A program made the translations under genes and the position numbers. A stretch of 64,000 nt of DNA from Parasulfitobacter algicola (GTDB lineage: Bacteria; Pseudomonadota; Alphaproteobacteria; Rhodobacterales; Rhodobacteraceae): positions 186,001 to 250,000 of the forward strand of contig NZ_JABUFE010000002.1 in assembly GCF_013315265.1 (NCBI RefSeq), given 5' to 3'. Below the pieces are notes generated by a model. It was not told where the DNA came from. It worked only from the letters and a program-made list of their open reading frames with translations, and searched no databases. Positions within the stretch are counted from its first letter, which is position 1. Each line of letters begins with the position of its first letter. Shown piece after piece: positions 44,572-55,090 of the stretch.

Positions 44572-47430
44572 TTATTCCGCAGCGACTCGCTTTACCTGCA
44601 ACATAGGTTTCAGATAACGGCCTGTATGGCTGCCCTCAACTTCAGCCACCTTTTCGGGTGTGCCTTCCGCCACCACAGTTCCCCCCCCATCGCCACCCTC
44701 GGGGCCGATATCGATGATATGATCTGCGGTTTTCACGACATCCAGATTGTGTTCAATCACAACGACCGTGTTACCGCCTTCGACCAATTCATGCAGCACC
44801 TCAAGCAGCTTGCGCACATCTTCGAAATGCAAACCCGTGGTCGGTTCATCCAGAATATACAGCGTTCGGCCCGTCGACCGTTTGGCCAGTTCCTTTGACA
44901 GCTTCACGCGCTGCGCTTCGCCGCCGGATAACGTTGTCGCCTGCTGGCCAACCTTGATATAGCCAAGCCCCACACGCATCAGCGCATCCATTTTGTCGCG
45001 GATGGACGGGACGGCCTTAAAGAATACCTGCGCGTCCTCGACTGTCATATCCAGCACATCCGCGATAGACTTACCCTTGAATTTGATCTCAAGTGTTTCG
45101 CGGTTATAGCGCGCACCATTGCAGGTTTCGCAAGTCACATAGACATCTGGCAAAAAGTGCATTTCGATCTTGATGACACCGTCACCCTGACACGCCTCGC
45201 ACCGCCCACCCTTGACGTTGAAACTGAACCGCCCAGGCTTATAACCGCGCGTCTTCGATTCAGGCAAGCCTGCAAACCAGTCGCGGATCGGTGTGAACGC
45301 CCCCGTATAGGTCGCCGGGTTTGATCGCGGCGTCCGTCCGATGGCACGCTGGTCAATGTCGATGACCTTGTCCAGATGCTCCAACCCCTTGATCGTCTCA
45401 CATGGCGCGGGCGTCTGCCGTGCACCGTTCAACCGCATGGACGCCGTTTTGAACAGCGTTTCAATTGTCAGGGTCGACTTTCCGCCTCCCGAAACGCCCG
45501 TAACACAAATAAACTTACCCAGTGGAAAATCAACGCTCACGCCCTTCAGGTTATTGCCAGTGGCTTTCTTGACCGTCACCTTTTTCTTATTCCCCTTGCG
45601 CCGCGTCGCGGGCACTGCGATTTCGCGCGCGCCAGTCAAATATTGCCCGGTGATCGATGCAGGATCAGCCGCAATTTCAGCAGGCGTACCCTTTGCCACC
45701 ACCTGCCCACCATGAACGCCAGCACCGGGGCCGATATCAAAGACATAATCTGCCTCGCGGATCGCTTCTTCGTCATGTTCAACGACAATCACCGTATTCC
45801 CCTGATCCCGCAGATTTTTTAGTGTCGTCAGTAGCCGGTCATTATCGCGCTGATGCAGCCCAATCGACGGTTCATCCAGCACATAAAGCACTCCCGTCAG
45901 GCCTGATCCGATCTGACTGGCCAAGCGGATGCGTTGGCTTTCGCCGCCCGACAACGTGCCCGCATTGCGACTAAGGGTCAGATACTCCAGACCTACATTG
46001 TTCAAAAACCCAAGCCGTTCGCGGATTTCCTTCAGGATCGCCTTTGAGATTTCGTTCTTCTGCTTGGTCAACGTGTCCGGCACCGTTTCGCACCAGTTGA
46101 ACGCTTCTTTGATCGACATCTGAACGACCTGTCCCACGTGCAGCCCTGCGATTTTCACCGCCAAAGCCTCTTCCCGCAGCCGGAAACCATGACATGTGCC
46201 GCAGGACCGGTTGTTCTGATAGCGTTCAAATTCTTCGCGCACCCAGCTTGAATCTGTCTCGCGATAGCGGCGTTCCATGTTCGGCACGACGCCTTCGAAC
46301 GTGCGCGTCACCTGATAAACGCGGCCCCCTTCGTCATAGCGAAACTGGATTTCTTCGTCACCGGAACCATACAGGAAAACCTGTTGCACATGGGCGGGCA
46401 GATCCTTCCAGCGGGTGTTTCTGTTAAATTCGTAATGCTTGGCAATCGCTTCAATCGTTTGTAGAAAATAAGGCGATTTGCCCTTGCGCCAGGGTGCAAT
46501 CGCGCCATCACTGATCTTTAGCGTGGCATCCGGCACCATAAGGCGTTCGTCAAAAAACAACTCAACCCCAAGTCCATCACAGGACGGGCACGCACCAAAG
46601 GGCGCGTTGAACGAAAACAGGCGCGGCTCAATTTCAGGGATGGTAAAGCCGCTGACCGGACAGGCGAAATTTTCGCTGAATGTCATCCGCTCAGGCTCAC
46701 CCTCGGTCGGGGCCGTTTCCAAAATCGCAATGCCATCGGCCAGATCAAGTGCGGTGCGAAAACTGTCGGCCAGACGCGTTTCAAGACCTTCGCGCACAAC
46801 AATTCGGTCCACTACAACGTCGATGTCATGGCGAAATTTCTTGTCCAACGTGGGCGGTTCATCCAGTTCATAAAACTGACCGTCAACCTTGACGCGCTGA
46901 AACCCTTGCTTGCGCAGTTCCAGAAATTCTTTGCGGTATTCACCCTTGCGATCGCGAATGATCGGGGCCAGCAGATAGCCGCGCGTGCCCTCCTCCATCG
47001 TCATGATGCGATCAACCATGTCCTGCACCTGCTGCGCCTCAATCGGCAGGCCGGTCGCAGGGCTGTAAGGCGTGCCCACGCGCGCGAACAGCAACCGCAT
47101 ATAGTCGTAAATCTCGGTCACAGTGCCGACAGTCGACCGTGGGTTTTTAGAGGTTGTCTTTTGTTCAATCGAAATCGCAGGACTTAGACCGCTGATATGA
47201 TCCACATCGGGCTTTTCCATCATGTTCAGAAACTGCCGCGCATAGGCCGACAGCGATTCCACATAGCGCCGTTGTCCTTCTGCATAGATCGTATCAAACG
47301 CCAAAGATGACTTGCCCGATCCCGAAAGCCCCGTGATCACCACCAGCTGATCACGTGGAATATCCACATCAATTGACTTTAGATTATGTTCGCGCGCGCC
47401 GCGGACTTCGATATTTTTCAACTCTGGCAT
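44572..47430 (-). CDS. uvrA: Excinuclease ABC subunit A
   Basis: A 952-residue damage-recognition ATPase of nucleotide excision repair. The first Walker A is [14 protein letters not shown], the second is [10 protein letters not shown], and both signature motifs are LSGGES/EAQR. Zinc-finger cysteines are visible in [16 protein letters not shown] and [11 protein letters not shown] with CETCNG. Start 47430 ([11 protein letters not shown]) matches the family. It is transcribed alone. Confidence 0.97.
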   Translation of the reverse strand: MPELKNIEVRGAREHNLKSIDVDIPRDQLVVITGLSGSGKSSLAFDTIYAEGQRRYVESLSAYARQFLNMMEKPDVDHISGLSPAISIEQKTTSKNPRSTVGTVTEIYDYMRLLFARVGTPYSPATGLPIEAQQVQDMVDRIMTMEEGTRGYLLAPIIRDRKGEYRKEFLELRKQGFQRVKVDGQFYELDEPPTLDKKFRHDIDVVVDRIVVREGLETRLADSFRTALDLADGIAILETAPTEGEPERMTFSENFACPVSGFTIPEIEPRLFSFNAPFGACPSCDGLGVELFFDERLMVPDATLKISDGAIAPWRKGKSPYFLQTIEAIAKHYEFNRNTRWKDLPAHVQQVFLYGSGDEEIQFRYDEGGRVYQVTRTFEGVVPNMERRYRETDSSWVREEFERYQNNRSCGTCHGFRLREEALAVKIAGLHVGQVVQMSIKEAFNWCETVPDTLTKQKNEISKAILKEIRERLGFLNNVGLEYLTLSRNAGTLSGGESQRIRLASQIGSGLTGVLYVLDEPSIGLHQRDNDRLLTTLKNLRDQGNTVIVVEHDEEAIREADYVFDIGPGAGVHGGQVVAKGTPAEIAADPASITGQYLTGAREIAVPATRRKGNKKKVTVKKATGNNLKGVSVDFPLGKFICVTGVSGGGKSTLTIETLFKTASMRLNGARQTPAPCETIKGLEHLDKVIDIDQRAIGRTPRSNPATYTGAFTPIRDWFAGLPESKTRGYKPGRFSFNVKGGRCEACQGDGVIKIEMHFLPDVYVTCETCNGARYNRETLEIKFKGKSIADVLDMTVEDAQVFFKAVPSIRDKMDALMRVGLGYIKVGQQATTLSGGEAQRVKLSKELAKRSTGRTLYILDEPTTGLHFEDVRKLLEVLHELVEGGNTVVVIEHNLDVVKTADHIIDIGPEGGDGGGTVVAEGTPEKVAEVEGSHTGRYLKPMLQVKRVAAE

Positions 47431-47519
47431 GGCAGCCCTCATTAACAGATGGATAAGAGATAGCGGTCATCGCCCAAAGGGCCAACCGAAAAATGGAACA
47501 TTTACGGAACATTCGCGAT

Positions 47520-48659
47520 TTATTCGCCCATGCGCACGATCTTTTTGCGGATAATCACTAGGCACAGAATACCAGCTACACACAAAACTGTCGTCAGCAC
47601 CGTCAAACCCGGAAATCCAAAGTCCGCAATCACAAGCGCATATATAGGTGTGCCTGTGCTGGTTCCAAGGTTACCCAGCTGTGCCATCGCACCGTTCGCC
47701 CGCGCAACATCGGTTTGCGTGTGGTTATAATAAGGAATGCTGGCAAAACTGGCCCCCGGCAACAGCCCGATCACGAAAAACGCAGGCAAGATGATCCATA
47801 GACTGCCGCCACTGATGCCCATCAGCACCGCCGTTCCCACAAATGAAATCACGGCGATCTGATCGGGCCGGATATAGCGGGTCAGAAACCCCACACTGAA
47901 AGTGCCGCACAGCGCAATCAACGGCAAAGCTGTTGCGACCCACGGCATATCACTGATCAGATCCGGCAAAAACGTCAAAAGCGCCACAAACATCAGGGTG
48001 TGCCAGAAAAATCCAAACGCAGGCGCAATCACTCGCGGATTGCCATACAGTGAAAGATGCAGCGCGATCCAGTTCAGCGGGATGTCTTCGCGTGCAGCCC
48101 GTGGCAATAACGGCCACAAGACCAGCGCCAGCGTCGCCATCCCGGCTGCATGTACCGCGAAAATCGCAGGCACACCACCGACGCCGTAAATCCCCGGCAA
48201 GACATAGGCCGTGGCTGCAAATCCAACACCGAAAAACATCCCCCAAAGCCCCATGACAATGGAATAATGTCGCGGCGCGCTGATCTGGATCATCAGCGTC
48301 GGGATCGCGACGACCAGCACCAGATGTGACACGCCTTCGATCAGGCGACTGACGAAAAAGATCGGTAAGGGCGGCAGGGCCGACTGCAGCAGCGACATCA
48401 GCGCCCCAAGCCCAAGCGCAAATAAAACCGCGCGCCGTGCGCCCTGACGTGCCACCAGAATACCAACGACCGCACCGAAAATAACGCCAATAACCCCCAT
48501 GACAGAGACCGCAAGCGACAGCATCGTTTGCGTTTGTGCGTATACGACCGACACTTCGGCCAGCGCCAATGATATCTTGCCGAACTGCGCCGCAGCCAAC
48601 AGCCCCGCCGCCCAAAGGATCAGGATCAAAATCCAATTCGTTTTAACATAGCACGTCAT
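47520..48659 (-). CDS. MFS transporter
   Basis: A 379-residue transporter with about 12 membrane segments. The loop between helices 2 and 3 is GILVARQGARRAVL, a form of the MFS A-motif. Start 48659 (MTCYVKTNW) puts the first helix at the usual distance; 48698 is also possible. The divergent neighbour is a small exported protein. The substrate is unknown. Confidence 0.85.
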   Translation of the reverse strand: MTCYVKTNWILILILWAAGLLAAAQFGKISLALAEVSVVYAQTQTMLSLAVSVMGVIGVIFGAVVGILVARQGARRAVLFALGLGALMSLLQSALPPLPIFFVSRLIEGVSHLVLVVAIPTLMIQISAPRHYSIVMGLWGMFFGVGFAATAYVLPGIYGVGGVPAIFAVHAAGMATLALVLWPLLPRAAREDIPLNWIALHLSLYGNPRVIAPAFGFFWHTLMFVALLTFLPDLISDMPWVATALPLIALCGTFSVGFLTRYIRPDQIAVISFVGTAVLMGISGGSLWIILPAFFVIGLLPGASFASIPYYNHTQTDVARANGAMAQLGNLGTSTGTPIYALVIADFGFPGLTVLTTVLCVAGILCLVIIRKKIVRMGE

Positions 48660-48750
48660 GGGATCTGCAGACCTGATCGTACAAGGGGCGTCAACCATCT
48701 TCTTGTCCAGGGCGTTAAAGGACCTATTTTCCTTGGCAGGAGGAATAATC

Positions 48751-49116
48751 ATGCACCTGATCAAATACGCCGTTTTATCCCTTTTGCTGGCCGTCGTCGC
48801 CTTGCCTGCGCTTGCCCATCACGGCTGGCGCTGGACAGACAGCGGCGATTTTGAACTGACCGGAGTGATCGCAGACGCCCGTCTTGGCAACCCGCACGGA
48901 ATTGTAACCATCACAGCAAATGGCGAAACCTGGACGGCCGAGGTCGGCCAACCCTGGCGCAACGAACGCGCAGGCCTGACAGATGCCATGTTTGCAACCG
49001 GGACAGAGCTGACAATTCTTGGCGAACGATCCGCCGATCCTGCGCAACTGGTCGTCAAAGCCGAAGCGATTATAATCGCTGGCGAAACCTATCTGCTTTA
49101 TCCTGAACGCATGTGA
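48751..49116 (+). CDS. Exported DUF6152-type small protein
   Basis: A 121-residue protein with signal MHLIKYAVLSLLLAVVALPA cleaved near ALA-HHGW. HHGWRWTDSGDFELTGVI followed by NPHG are characteristic of the DUF6152 family, which may bind copper or another metal through these histidines, though this is unproven. GGAGGAA is 7 bp before the ATG. It overlaps the next membrane-protein gene by 4 bp (GTGA). Confidence 0.82.
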   Translation: MHLIKYAVLSLLLAVVALPALAHHGWRWTDSGDFELTGVIADARLGNPHGIVTITANGETWTAEVGQPWRNERAGLTDAMFATGTELTILGERSADPAQLVVKAEAIIIAGETYLLYPERM

Positions 49117-49553
49117 CCGAATTTTTCGCGGCGATCGAAGCAACCACTCTGGCCGAATACCTGCGCCGCTCGCGTTGGGTCTATCCGCTGATCAACGCCA
49201 GCCACATCCTTGGTATCGCGCTGCTGGTCGGCACCATTGTCGCGATGAACCTGCGCCTGATCGGCATTACACGCCTGTCGTCCCCGGATGATGCCATCAT
49301 CCTTTTGCGGCCCGTCGCCATCGCCGGATTGCTGATCGCGCTGATCACAGGCGCTTTGCTGTTTATTGTCCAAGCGACTGAGTATGCAGCCAATCGCTGG
49401 TTTCAGGTCAAACTTCTGCTGATCATATCCGCCATTGCACATGCCATGTGGCACATACGCCTGCCGCCCGAACGCCTAAGGCTGGCCGCGACCGTATCAC
49501 TTATCATATGGCCCGCCGCCCTGATCTGCGGACGTATGATTGCTTACAGCTGA
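49113..49553 (+). CDS. Four-helix membrane protein, DUF6644-like
   Basis: A 146-residue protein with four membrane helices and two conserved-looking histidines in SHILGIALLVG and AHAMWHIRL. The GTG start overlaps the stop of the DUF6152 gene. The two form a pair seen together in many proteobacteria as far as I recall; the function is unknown. Confidence 0.8.
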   Translation: MTEFFAAIEATTLAEYLRRSRWVYPLINASHILGIALLVGTIVAMNLRLIGITRLSSPDDAIILLRPVAIAGLLIALITGALLFIVQATEYAANRWFQVKLLLIISAIAHAMWHIRLPPERLRLAATVSLIIWPAALICGRMIAYS

Positions 49554-49654
49554 TGCCCTGAACAACCTATGGACAGCGGTAGGGTCAATAAGCCACGCTT
49601 GGATTTAGAACCATGGTCATCTGTGTTAGCTTCAACAGGATATAAGGAATTTTG

Positions 49655-50115
49655 ATGCCTGATTTTGTTCTGCAGTGGGTGTATTATCCGGAAGATTTTA
49701 ACACAGCCGGCCCCTTGGATGCAGTCCCAAACGAACAAGGTGCGCAGACTCATGGCAGCTTGCCTTGGCAATTACAGCTGAATGCAGGTGGTGCCCAGTC
49801 AAACCTATGAATTCACAAGCGAAGGAAATATCCGCGATAACAGTCGACCTTATGCGCAATTTGCCTGCTTTACGCTTAGAATGATGATTGCGACACCGCA
49901 GGGCAACCGGCGGATTGAAACACTGACGCCCGGTGACTTGGTCACGACACGTGATCATGGCGATCAGCCCGTCCGTTGGATAGGGCAACGCACGGTTCCG
50001 GCGATCAGACTTTGGATAATCTTGACGATGATCAGCTGAGTGAAGTGCTCGACCTTTTCCCATGCCTTATACAGTCAGATCAGGAAAGGCTCGCGTGCTG
50101 GCCGACATGATTTAG
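49655..50115 (+). pseudogene. Hint-domain protein remnant
   Basis: The first frame gives MPDFVLQWVYYPEDFNTAGP and about 51 codons to a stop at 49810. The overlapping frame (from 49782) carries the start of a Hint domain: ACFTLRMMIATPQGNRRIET and LTPGDLVTTRDHGDQPVRWIG, with the nucleophile Cys present. The reading frame then breaks off near 50020 and the central part of the domain, including the TxxH block, is missing. Roseobacters have many such exported Hint proteins. Confidence 0.7.
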
Positions 50116-50165
50116 GTCAGTCGTCCATTTGGCCCAACCACGCATACCGAGGGAAACTTTGATAG

Positions 50166-50873
50166 CTATTCAAAGATCAGCTTCAGAACATCCACGCTTT
50201 TGTTGCGATCCGTGCATGCGGGGGCATAGGCACCAAAGATCAGCACAGCCTCAAGCCCACTTTCGATCAATCCCTGACCCGCGCGTATGTCATAAATCGT
50301 ATCGATGGATACCGTCACCGTCTGATCTGATATACGGGTAAAGCGCTGATCGCTAAAAGACGCATGAGACGTCAGATCGCTTAGTAGATCGTATTCGTCC
50401 GAAACGATCAGCTCACGTTGATCATGTGCGCCCGATGCGGCCCCCGTCGCCGGCGGGAAAAGTGTGTTATGCGGGTCATCAAGGCGGGCCTGTGGTGCCG
50501 CATTAAACATCATCGCCATTAAAACCTGTGCCCGTTCGCCAACCTCGGTCCGGATGGCCAGCCCTGTGTCCGCAAGATCCACCCGATTGTCCGGCGTCCA
50601 CCCACATTGCATGCGTGGAATGACCAGATCAAAGCCATCGGCCTGCAATGTCGCCTCGGCGTAATAAGGTGATCCGGGGTTGCGGCGCAGTGATACCTGT
50701 TGGCCATATTGAAATACCGACACACCATAGCGCCCCGTGCCGCCCGGGGTCGCACCCGACACTGTACCAGATTGATCGGGGCCGGGCATTGCGGTCAGAA
50801 CAAATCCCGCCAGCCCCACCACTGCGACATAGGCAATCATGATATATTTAATCAAACGCCTGAACCTCGTCAT
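50166..50873 (-). CDS. Secreted or membrane-anchored protein of an unknown duplicated family
   Basis: 235 residues (224 from an ATG at 50840). The N-terminal hydrophobic segment YIMIAYVAVVGLAGFVLTAM acts as signal or anchor. It shares with the protein at 51944 the blocks ADGFDLVIPRMQC/ADAFELIMPRFQC, IRTEVGERA/IRTETDERA, TLFPPATGA/TLFHGATGA and the end KSVDVLKLIF/KTVDILILTF, including two cysteines. The family is unknown to me. It overlaps the DUF2007-like gene by 26 bp. Confidence 0.7.
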   Translation of the reverse strand: MTRFRRLIKYIMIAYVAVVGLAGFVLTAMPGPDQSGTVSGATPGGTGRYGVSVFQYGQQVSLRRNPGSPYYAEATLQADGFDLVIPRMQCGWTPDNRVDLADTGLAIRTEVGERAQVLMAMMFNAAPQARLDDPHNTLFPPATGAASGAHDQRELIVSDEYDLLSDLTSHASFSDQRFTRISDQTVTVSIDTIYDIRAGQGLIESGLEAVLIFGAYAPACTDRNKSVDVLKLIFE

Positions 50874-51201
50874 TGCGACCTGTGAAAATCGCTGTCATTG
50901 CGGGCGGCACACCGAACCCGATCCAGCCAAGAATGCACAAAATACAAACCCAAGGACGCATCAGGCTTTGTTCAAAGGGCGGCAGATCATTCAGTAAAGC
51001 CGCGGCATCGTTGGCTTGCGCTGCAGGCACCCGCAAAACGGCCCCACCCATCGCCAGACTGTAATTCGCCATCACCTGATCAGTATGAAATCCATGGGCA
51101 AAAACCGGAACATCATGGGCATCCAGAAACCCCATTATATACGCCATAGGCCCCGCGCCATGCACCCGGCCAATCGTGACAAGACTATCCATTTCAGCCA
51201 T
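50848..51201 (-). CDS. DUF2007-like protein with C-terminal membrane segment
   Basis: A 117-residue protein. The first 70 residues resemble the DUF2007 signal-transducing-protein fold (GPMAYIMGFLDAHDVPVFAH, then AVLRVPAAQANDAAALL). A membrane segment follows at about 82-105. Start 51201 (MAEMDSLVTIG) is preferred. The 5' third of this gene is duplicated at 51838-51915, where the rest has been lost. It is translationally coupled to the secreted protein at 50166. Confidence 0.65.
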   Translation of the reverse strand: MAEMDSLVTIGRVHGAGPMAYIMGFLDAHDVPVFAHGFHTDQVMANYSLAMGGAVLRVPAAQANDAAALLNDLPPFEQSLMRPWVCILCILGWIGFGVPPAMTAIFTGRNDEVQAFD

Positions 51202-51342
51202 GTTTACAAAACCCTGTAACACCTTGATGGGATTGAATGTTCATATTTAAAACCAGCCTTTTAGCACCAATCGAGATGATGATATCTGCCCAGTATTCGC
51301 TGAAATCCGCAAAGATACAACTGCGCTATCAGACGACACTGT
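51118..51342. repeat. Decayed direct duplication, copy 1
   Basis: About 225 bp similar in order and direction to 51826-52049. It spans the 5' end of the DUF2007-like gene, the divergent spacer, and the first 35 codons of the secreted-protein gene. Confidence 0.75.
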
Positions 51343-51345
51343 AAA
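51237..51345 (+). pseudogene. 5' remnant of the 51944-type secreted-protein gene
   Basis: MFIFKTSLLAPIEMMIS matches MFKFKTNLFAAIAMAIS at the start of the intact gene. After a frame change VFAEIRKDTTA matches VFAEIPKDTTA. Similarity ends near 51345 and the rest is absent. Confidence 0.7.
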
Positions 51346-51380
51346 GCAACCTGTGTTCGTCTTAAAACATTTAGATCTAA

Positions 51381-51581
51381 TTATGATGAACCGGCGATCC
51401 GCCAGGTCATCCAGCCAAATCCAACACCAAAAAAAACCGCGAACAAAAGCGTGATGATGTAATCGCAGGTACCGAAAACCCCATAACTGCAGCCCATAAA
51501 AAACGTCTCAAGCCCAAGCCCGAAAAACCAACCGACCACAACACCAAAACAAAATAGAACCAGGGTCAAAATAATACGCAT
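51381..51581 (-). CDS. Small two-helix membrane protein
   Basis: 66 residues with two hydrophobic helices (about 3-23 and 42-60), each glycine and phenylalanine rich, separated by a short loop with two cysteines. The ribosome-binding site is weak. It lies between the two copies of the duplicated segment. No family is recognised. Confidence 0.45.
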   Translation of the reverse strand: MRIILTLVLFCFGVVVGWFFGLGLETFFMGCSYGVFGTCDYIITLLFAVFFGVGFGWMTWRIAGSS

Positions 51582-51825
51582 TCAACTTACAAACCTTATC
51601 TATAATAATTATTAATCCCGTAAGTTAAGGCCCATTGGCGTTATCATCAACCTTTAAGGTTTGCCGATAAAGCCTACTCAAGCATCTTCAAGAATGCGTC
51701 GGGCAGGGCTTCAAGCGCAAAGGCGACCTGTTACAATAATCCCAAAACGGCTTCTCTCACTTTGAAATGTCTGTTTTCAATGGCGAAGTCGCGTTCTGTA
51801 TATGCGATGTTGAAAGCTTGTCCGG

Positions 51826-52049
51826 GCGTATCCAGCCCCCATGACATACGCCATAGGTCCCGCCCCATGCACCCAGCCAATAGTGACAAGACTATCTGTT
51901 TCAGCCATGCTGACAAAATCCTGTCATGTCCTGGTGGTACTGAATGTTCAAATTTAAAACCAATCTCTTCGCTGCAATCGCAATGGCGATATCTGATCCA
52001 GTATTTGCTGAAATCCCCAAAGATACAACCGCGCGCTATCAGGTTGCAC
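51826..52049. repeat. Decayed direct duplication, copy 2
   Basis: Counterpart of 51118-51342. Shared stretches include CGCCATAGG, TGCACCC and AGTGACAAGACTATC-like runs. Here the secreted-protein gene is intact and the DUF2007-like gene is cut off after its first third. Confidence 0.75.
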
Positions 52050-52609
52050 TTTACCAAAATGGCCAGAAAATTGCCCTGACCCCTGATGCTGATCATCCCT
52101 TCATCGTCCAGGGTAATCTGCAAGCTGATGCATTTGAGCTGATCATGCCCCGCTTTCAATGTGCCACAAATGATAAGTCAGACATTGATGTTGTCAAAGC
52201 AGCAGTCGGCATTCGCACTGAGACCGATGAACGGGCCAGAATTTTAAAACATATTCTGACCTCAACCGACCCCAAGATCAGGCTGAATAATCCTGACGCC
52301 ACTCTTTTTCACGGCGCCACAGGCGCACCATGGTATCAAACCCCACAAACCCATCTTGTGAACCTTGAGCAATATGACCTGCTTGAACCTACCATCCACG
52401 CCTATTTCATTGATGATCGTTTTGCCAAAGCCAACGACGAAACCGCAACCATTTTGATAAATTCGATCATTCATTTCGAAGATTATTCCCAACAGGAAAC
52501 CGAACTTTTGCGTCCAGGTTTGACAGCCACGCTTTTCATCAAGGTCCATGACGACCAGTGTATCAGAACTGATAAAACTGTGGATATTCTGATACTTACC
52601 TTCAGATAA
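51944..52609 (+). CDS. Secreted protein of an unknown duplicated family
   Basis: 221 residues. Signal MFKFKTNLFAAIAMAISDPV is cleaved near VFA-EIP. The mature protein has a beta-rich start (RYQVALYQNGQKIAL), the conserved ADAFELIMPRFQC, then IRTETDERARILKHIL, ATGAPW, and a C-terminal CIRTDKTVDILILTF with the second cysteine, which could pair with the first. It is a paralogue of the protein at 50166-50873. Its function is unknown. Confidence 0.7.
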   Translation: MFKFKTNLFAAIAMAISDPVFAEIPKDTTARYQVALYQNGQKIALTPDADHPFIVQGNLQADAFELIMPRFQCATNDKSDIDVVKAAVGIRTETDERARILKHILTSTDPKIRLNNPDATLFHGATGAPWYQTPQTHLVNLEQYDLLEPTIHAYFIDDRFAKANDETATILINSIIHFEDYSQQETELLRPGLTATLFIKVHDDQCIRTDKTVDILILTFR

Positions 52610-52715
52610 ATCTGATACATCTGTTTACCTGAATATATCGATCTGAAGCTCCACAAAATTTCAGCAAAAGACGTTAGACCTTTGTGAAACCACCATCACA
52701 ACGCGCATGGAACCC

Positions 52716-54113
52716 CTAAAAATGGATCGCACGCCCATACGCATCCAATACACTTTCATGCATCATTTCTGACAAAGTCGGGTGTGGGAAAACGGTGTTC
52801 ATCAGGTCTTCCTCGGTCGTCTCAAGCGTACGGCCGACGACATAGCCCTGGATCAGCTCGGTCACCTCGGCCCCGACCATGTGTGCGCCCAGCAGTTCAC
52901 CCGTCTTTTCATCAAAGATCGTCTTCACCATCCCCTCGGGTTCGCCCAAGGCAATCGCCTTGCCGTTACCGATGAACGGGAACCGCCCCACCTTGATCTT
53001 ATAGCCCAGCTCTTTCGCCTTAGCCTCAGAGTACCCCACGCTGGCCACCTGCGGATGGCAATAGGTGCAGCCCGCGATGCTTTCGGGTTTGACCGGGTGC
53101 ACGTTGTTCTTGCCCGCGATCAGTTCGGCCACCATGACGCCTTCGTGACTGGCCTTGTGCGCCAACCACGGGGCACCCGCAATATCGCCGATCGCATAGA
53201 TACCTTCGACGCCCGTGCGGCAGTATTCATCTGTGACGACATGGGTGCGGTCGACCTTGACGCCCAAGCCTTCCAGCCCCAGACCTTCAGTATTCCCGAC
53301 GATGCCAACGGCACTGATCACCGTGTCAAAATCGTGCTTTTCGACCTTGCCGCCCGTTTCAATATGGGCCGTCACTTTGCCCTTGCCCCGGTCAAGCTGC
53401 TTGACCATGGCCTTTTCCATGATGGTCATGCCCTGCTTTTCGAACTGTTTTTTGGCAAAGCCACTGATTTCGGCGTCCTCGACCGGCAGGATGCGATCCA
53501 TGACCTCGACCACCGTCGTATCGGCGCCCAGAGTGTTATAGAAACTGGCAAATTCGATCCCGATCGCGCCCGATCCGATCACCAGCAGCTTTTTCGGCAT
53601 CCTTGGGGGGACCAGCGCGTGCTTATAGGTCCAGACCAGATCGCCGTCAGCCTCAAGCCCCGGCAATTCACGCGCGCGCGCGCCGGTGGCCAGGATGATG
53701 TTTTTCGACGTCAGCTCTTCTGTCCCTTTGTCGGTCTTCACGCTGACCTTGCCCTTGGCGGTGATCGTGGCCTCGCCCATGATCGCAGTGACCTTGTTTT
53801 TCTTCAGCAGGTGCCCGACCCCACCGTTCAACTGCTTGGCCACGGCCCGTGACCGTGCGACGACAGCGTCCAGATCATAGTCGATACCGCTGGCCTTCAG
53901 CCCGAATTCCTTGGCCCGGTGCATCAGGTGAAAAACCTCGGACGACCGCAACATGGCTTTGGTCGGAATACAGCCCCAGTTCAGGCAAATCCCGCCCATA
54001 TGTTCGCGTTCAACAATCGCGACATTCAGCCCAAGCTGAGCGCCCCGGATCGCAGCCACATATCCACCGGGGCCAGCCCCGATCACGATCATATCAAAAG
54101 ACTTCGTCGCCAT
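52716..54113 (-). CDS. lpdA: Dihydrolipoyl dehydrogenase
   Basis: A 465-residue FAD-dependent E3 component of 2-oxoacid dehydrogenase complexes. GAGPGGYVAA binds FAD, GGICLNWGCIPTK has the redox-active disulfide, the NAD site is in GSGAIGIEFA, and HPTLSE near the C-terminus contains the active-site His-Glu pair. It is not next to E1 or E2 genes, so it may serve several complexes. Confidence 0.95.
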   Translation of the reverse strand: MATKSFDMIVIGAGPGGYVAAIRGAQLGLNVAIVEREHMGGICLNWGCIPTKAMLRSSEVFHLMHRAKEFGLKASGIDYDLDAVVARSRAVAKQLNGGVGHLLKKNKVTAIMGEATITAKGKVSVKTDKGTEELTSKNIILATGARARELPGLEADGDLVWTYKHALVPPRMPKKLLVIGSGAIGIEFASFYNTLGADTTVVEVMDRILPVEDAEISGFAKKQFEKQGMTIMEKAMVKQLDRGKGKVTAHIETGGKVEKHDFDTVISAVGIVGNTEGLGLEGLGVKVDRTHVVTDEYCRTGVEGIYAIGDIAGAPWLAHKASHEGVMVAELIAGKNNVHPVKPESIAGCTYCHPQVASVGYSEAKAKELGYKIKVGRFPFIGNGKAIALGEPEGMVKTIFDEKTGELLGAHMVGAEVTELIQGYVVGRTLETTEEDLMNTVFPHPTLSEMMHESVLDAYGRAIHF

Positions 54114-54298
54114 GCCGCACCCCTTCTGCGTAAAAATATAGTTTAGTGCTAAACTATCTTGTTGTGATCATCAATGTGACAAGGGGCATAATTGCGGTTT
54201 TGTGAAAACCTAGCCAAACGCCCCTCTCAAACCCAATCCTCTATTGACTTTCAAAGCTAGGATTCCGACCCTGATCCCTGAATACTAAGGATACACAC

Positions 54299-54928
54299 AT
54301 GAATTTCGATATCTGGATGATCTATGTCGGCACCGTTTTCGCATTCATGGTGACACCCGGGCCAAGCCACCTGTTGATGTTGTCAAACAGCATGACCCAC
54401 GGGTTTCGCCCGTCAATTGCAACAGCTGTTGGTGATCTGACGGCCAATGCGCTGCAAATGCTGGCCGCTGGCCTTGGATTGGCGGCCATTCTAGTCGCCT
54501 CGCAATATGCGCTGACAGTGATCAAATGGGCTGGCGTCTTGTATTTATTATGGATGGGCCTTCGAATGTGGCGCAACGCCGGGCGGTCTGGCACATCTGC
54601 AGGTCCCGCCAAGTCGGCGTCAATAAAACGACTCTGGATGCAGGGGTTTGTAACATCAGCCGCGAACCCCAAAGCCGTCGTCTTTTTTGCAGCGCTTTTT
54701 CCGCAGTTCATTGCATCCGATCATCCATTCTTTGTTCAGTTCTTTATACTGTCGATCACCTATATCGCAATTGACGGGATATTCTTGTGCAGCTATGGCG
54801 CTGGTGCTGATGCAATCGCCCGACGTCTAAAAGGGCGCGCGCGGGTCATCATTGATAAGATCGGCGCAACTTTTCTGATTGGTGCCGCAGTATTGCTAGG
54901 CCTGAAAACGCTTGGCGAAGCTAGATAG
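54299..54928 (+). CDS. LysE/RhtB-family exporter
   Basis: A 209-residue inner-membrane exporter of amino acids or related compounds with six helices. TPGPSHLLMLSNSMTHG is the family signature, and GFVTSAANPKAVVFFAALFPQF is the second conserved block. Its substrate is unknown. It is transcribed alone. Confidence 0.9.
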   Translation: MNFDIWMIYVGTVFAFMVTPGPSHLLMLSNSMTHGFRPSIATAVGDLTANALQMLAAGLGLAAILVASQYALTVIKWAGVLYLLWMGLRMWRNAGRSGTSAGPAKSASIKRLWMQGFVTSAANPKAVVFFAALFPQFIASDHPFFVQFFILSITYIAIDGIFLCSYGAGADAIARRLKGRARVIIDKIGATFLIGAAVLLGLKTLGEAR

Positions 54929-55090
54929 TCAATTCGCGCCCAAGCCTGCGATCCTTCATCGCGATAGCAGGCAACAAACCACCGACAGACAGCAGCGCGC
55001 GTTGATTGATGGGTATTGGCGAAATAAGATTTCGACATATTTTGATGTGCCTCGGGGGCCAACCGCCTCCAAATAACGACTGGATATATT

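Noticed and set aside
52782-53852. Open frame of 356 codons on the plus strand opposite lpdA
   Set aside because: Antisense to a clear dihydrolipoyl dehydrogenase, no ribosome-binding site, no recognisable domains.
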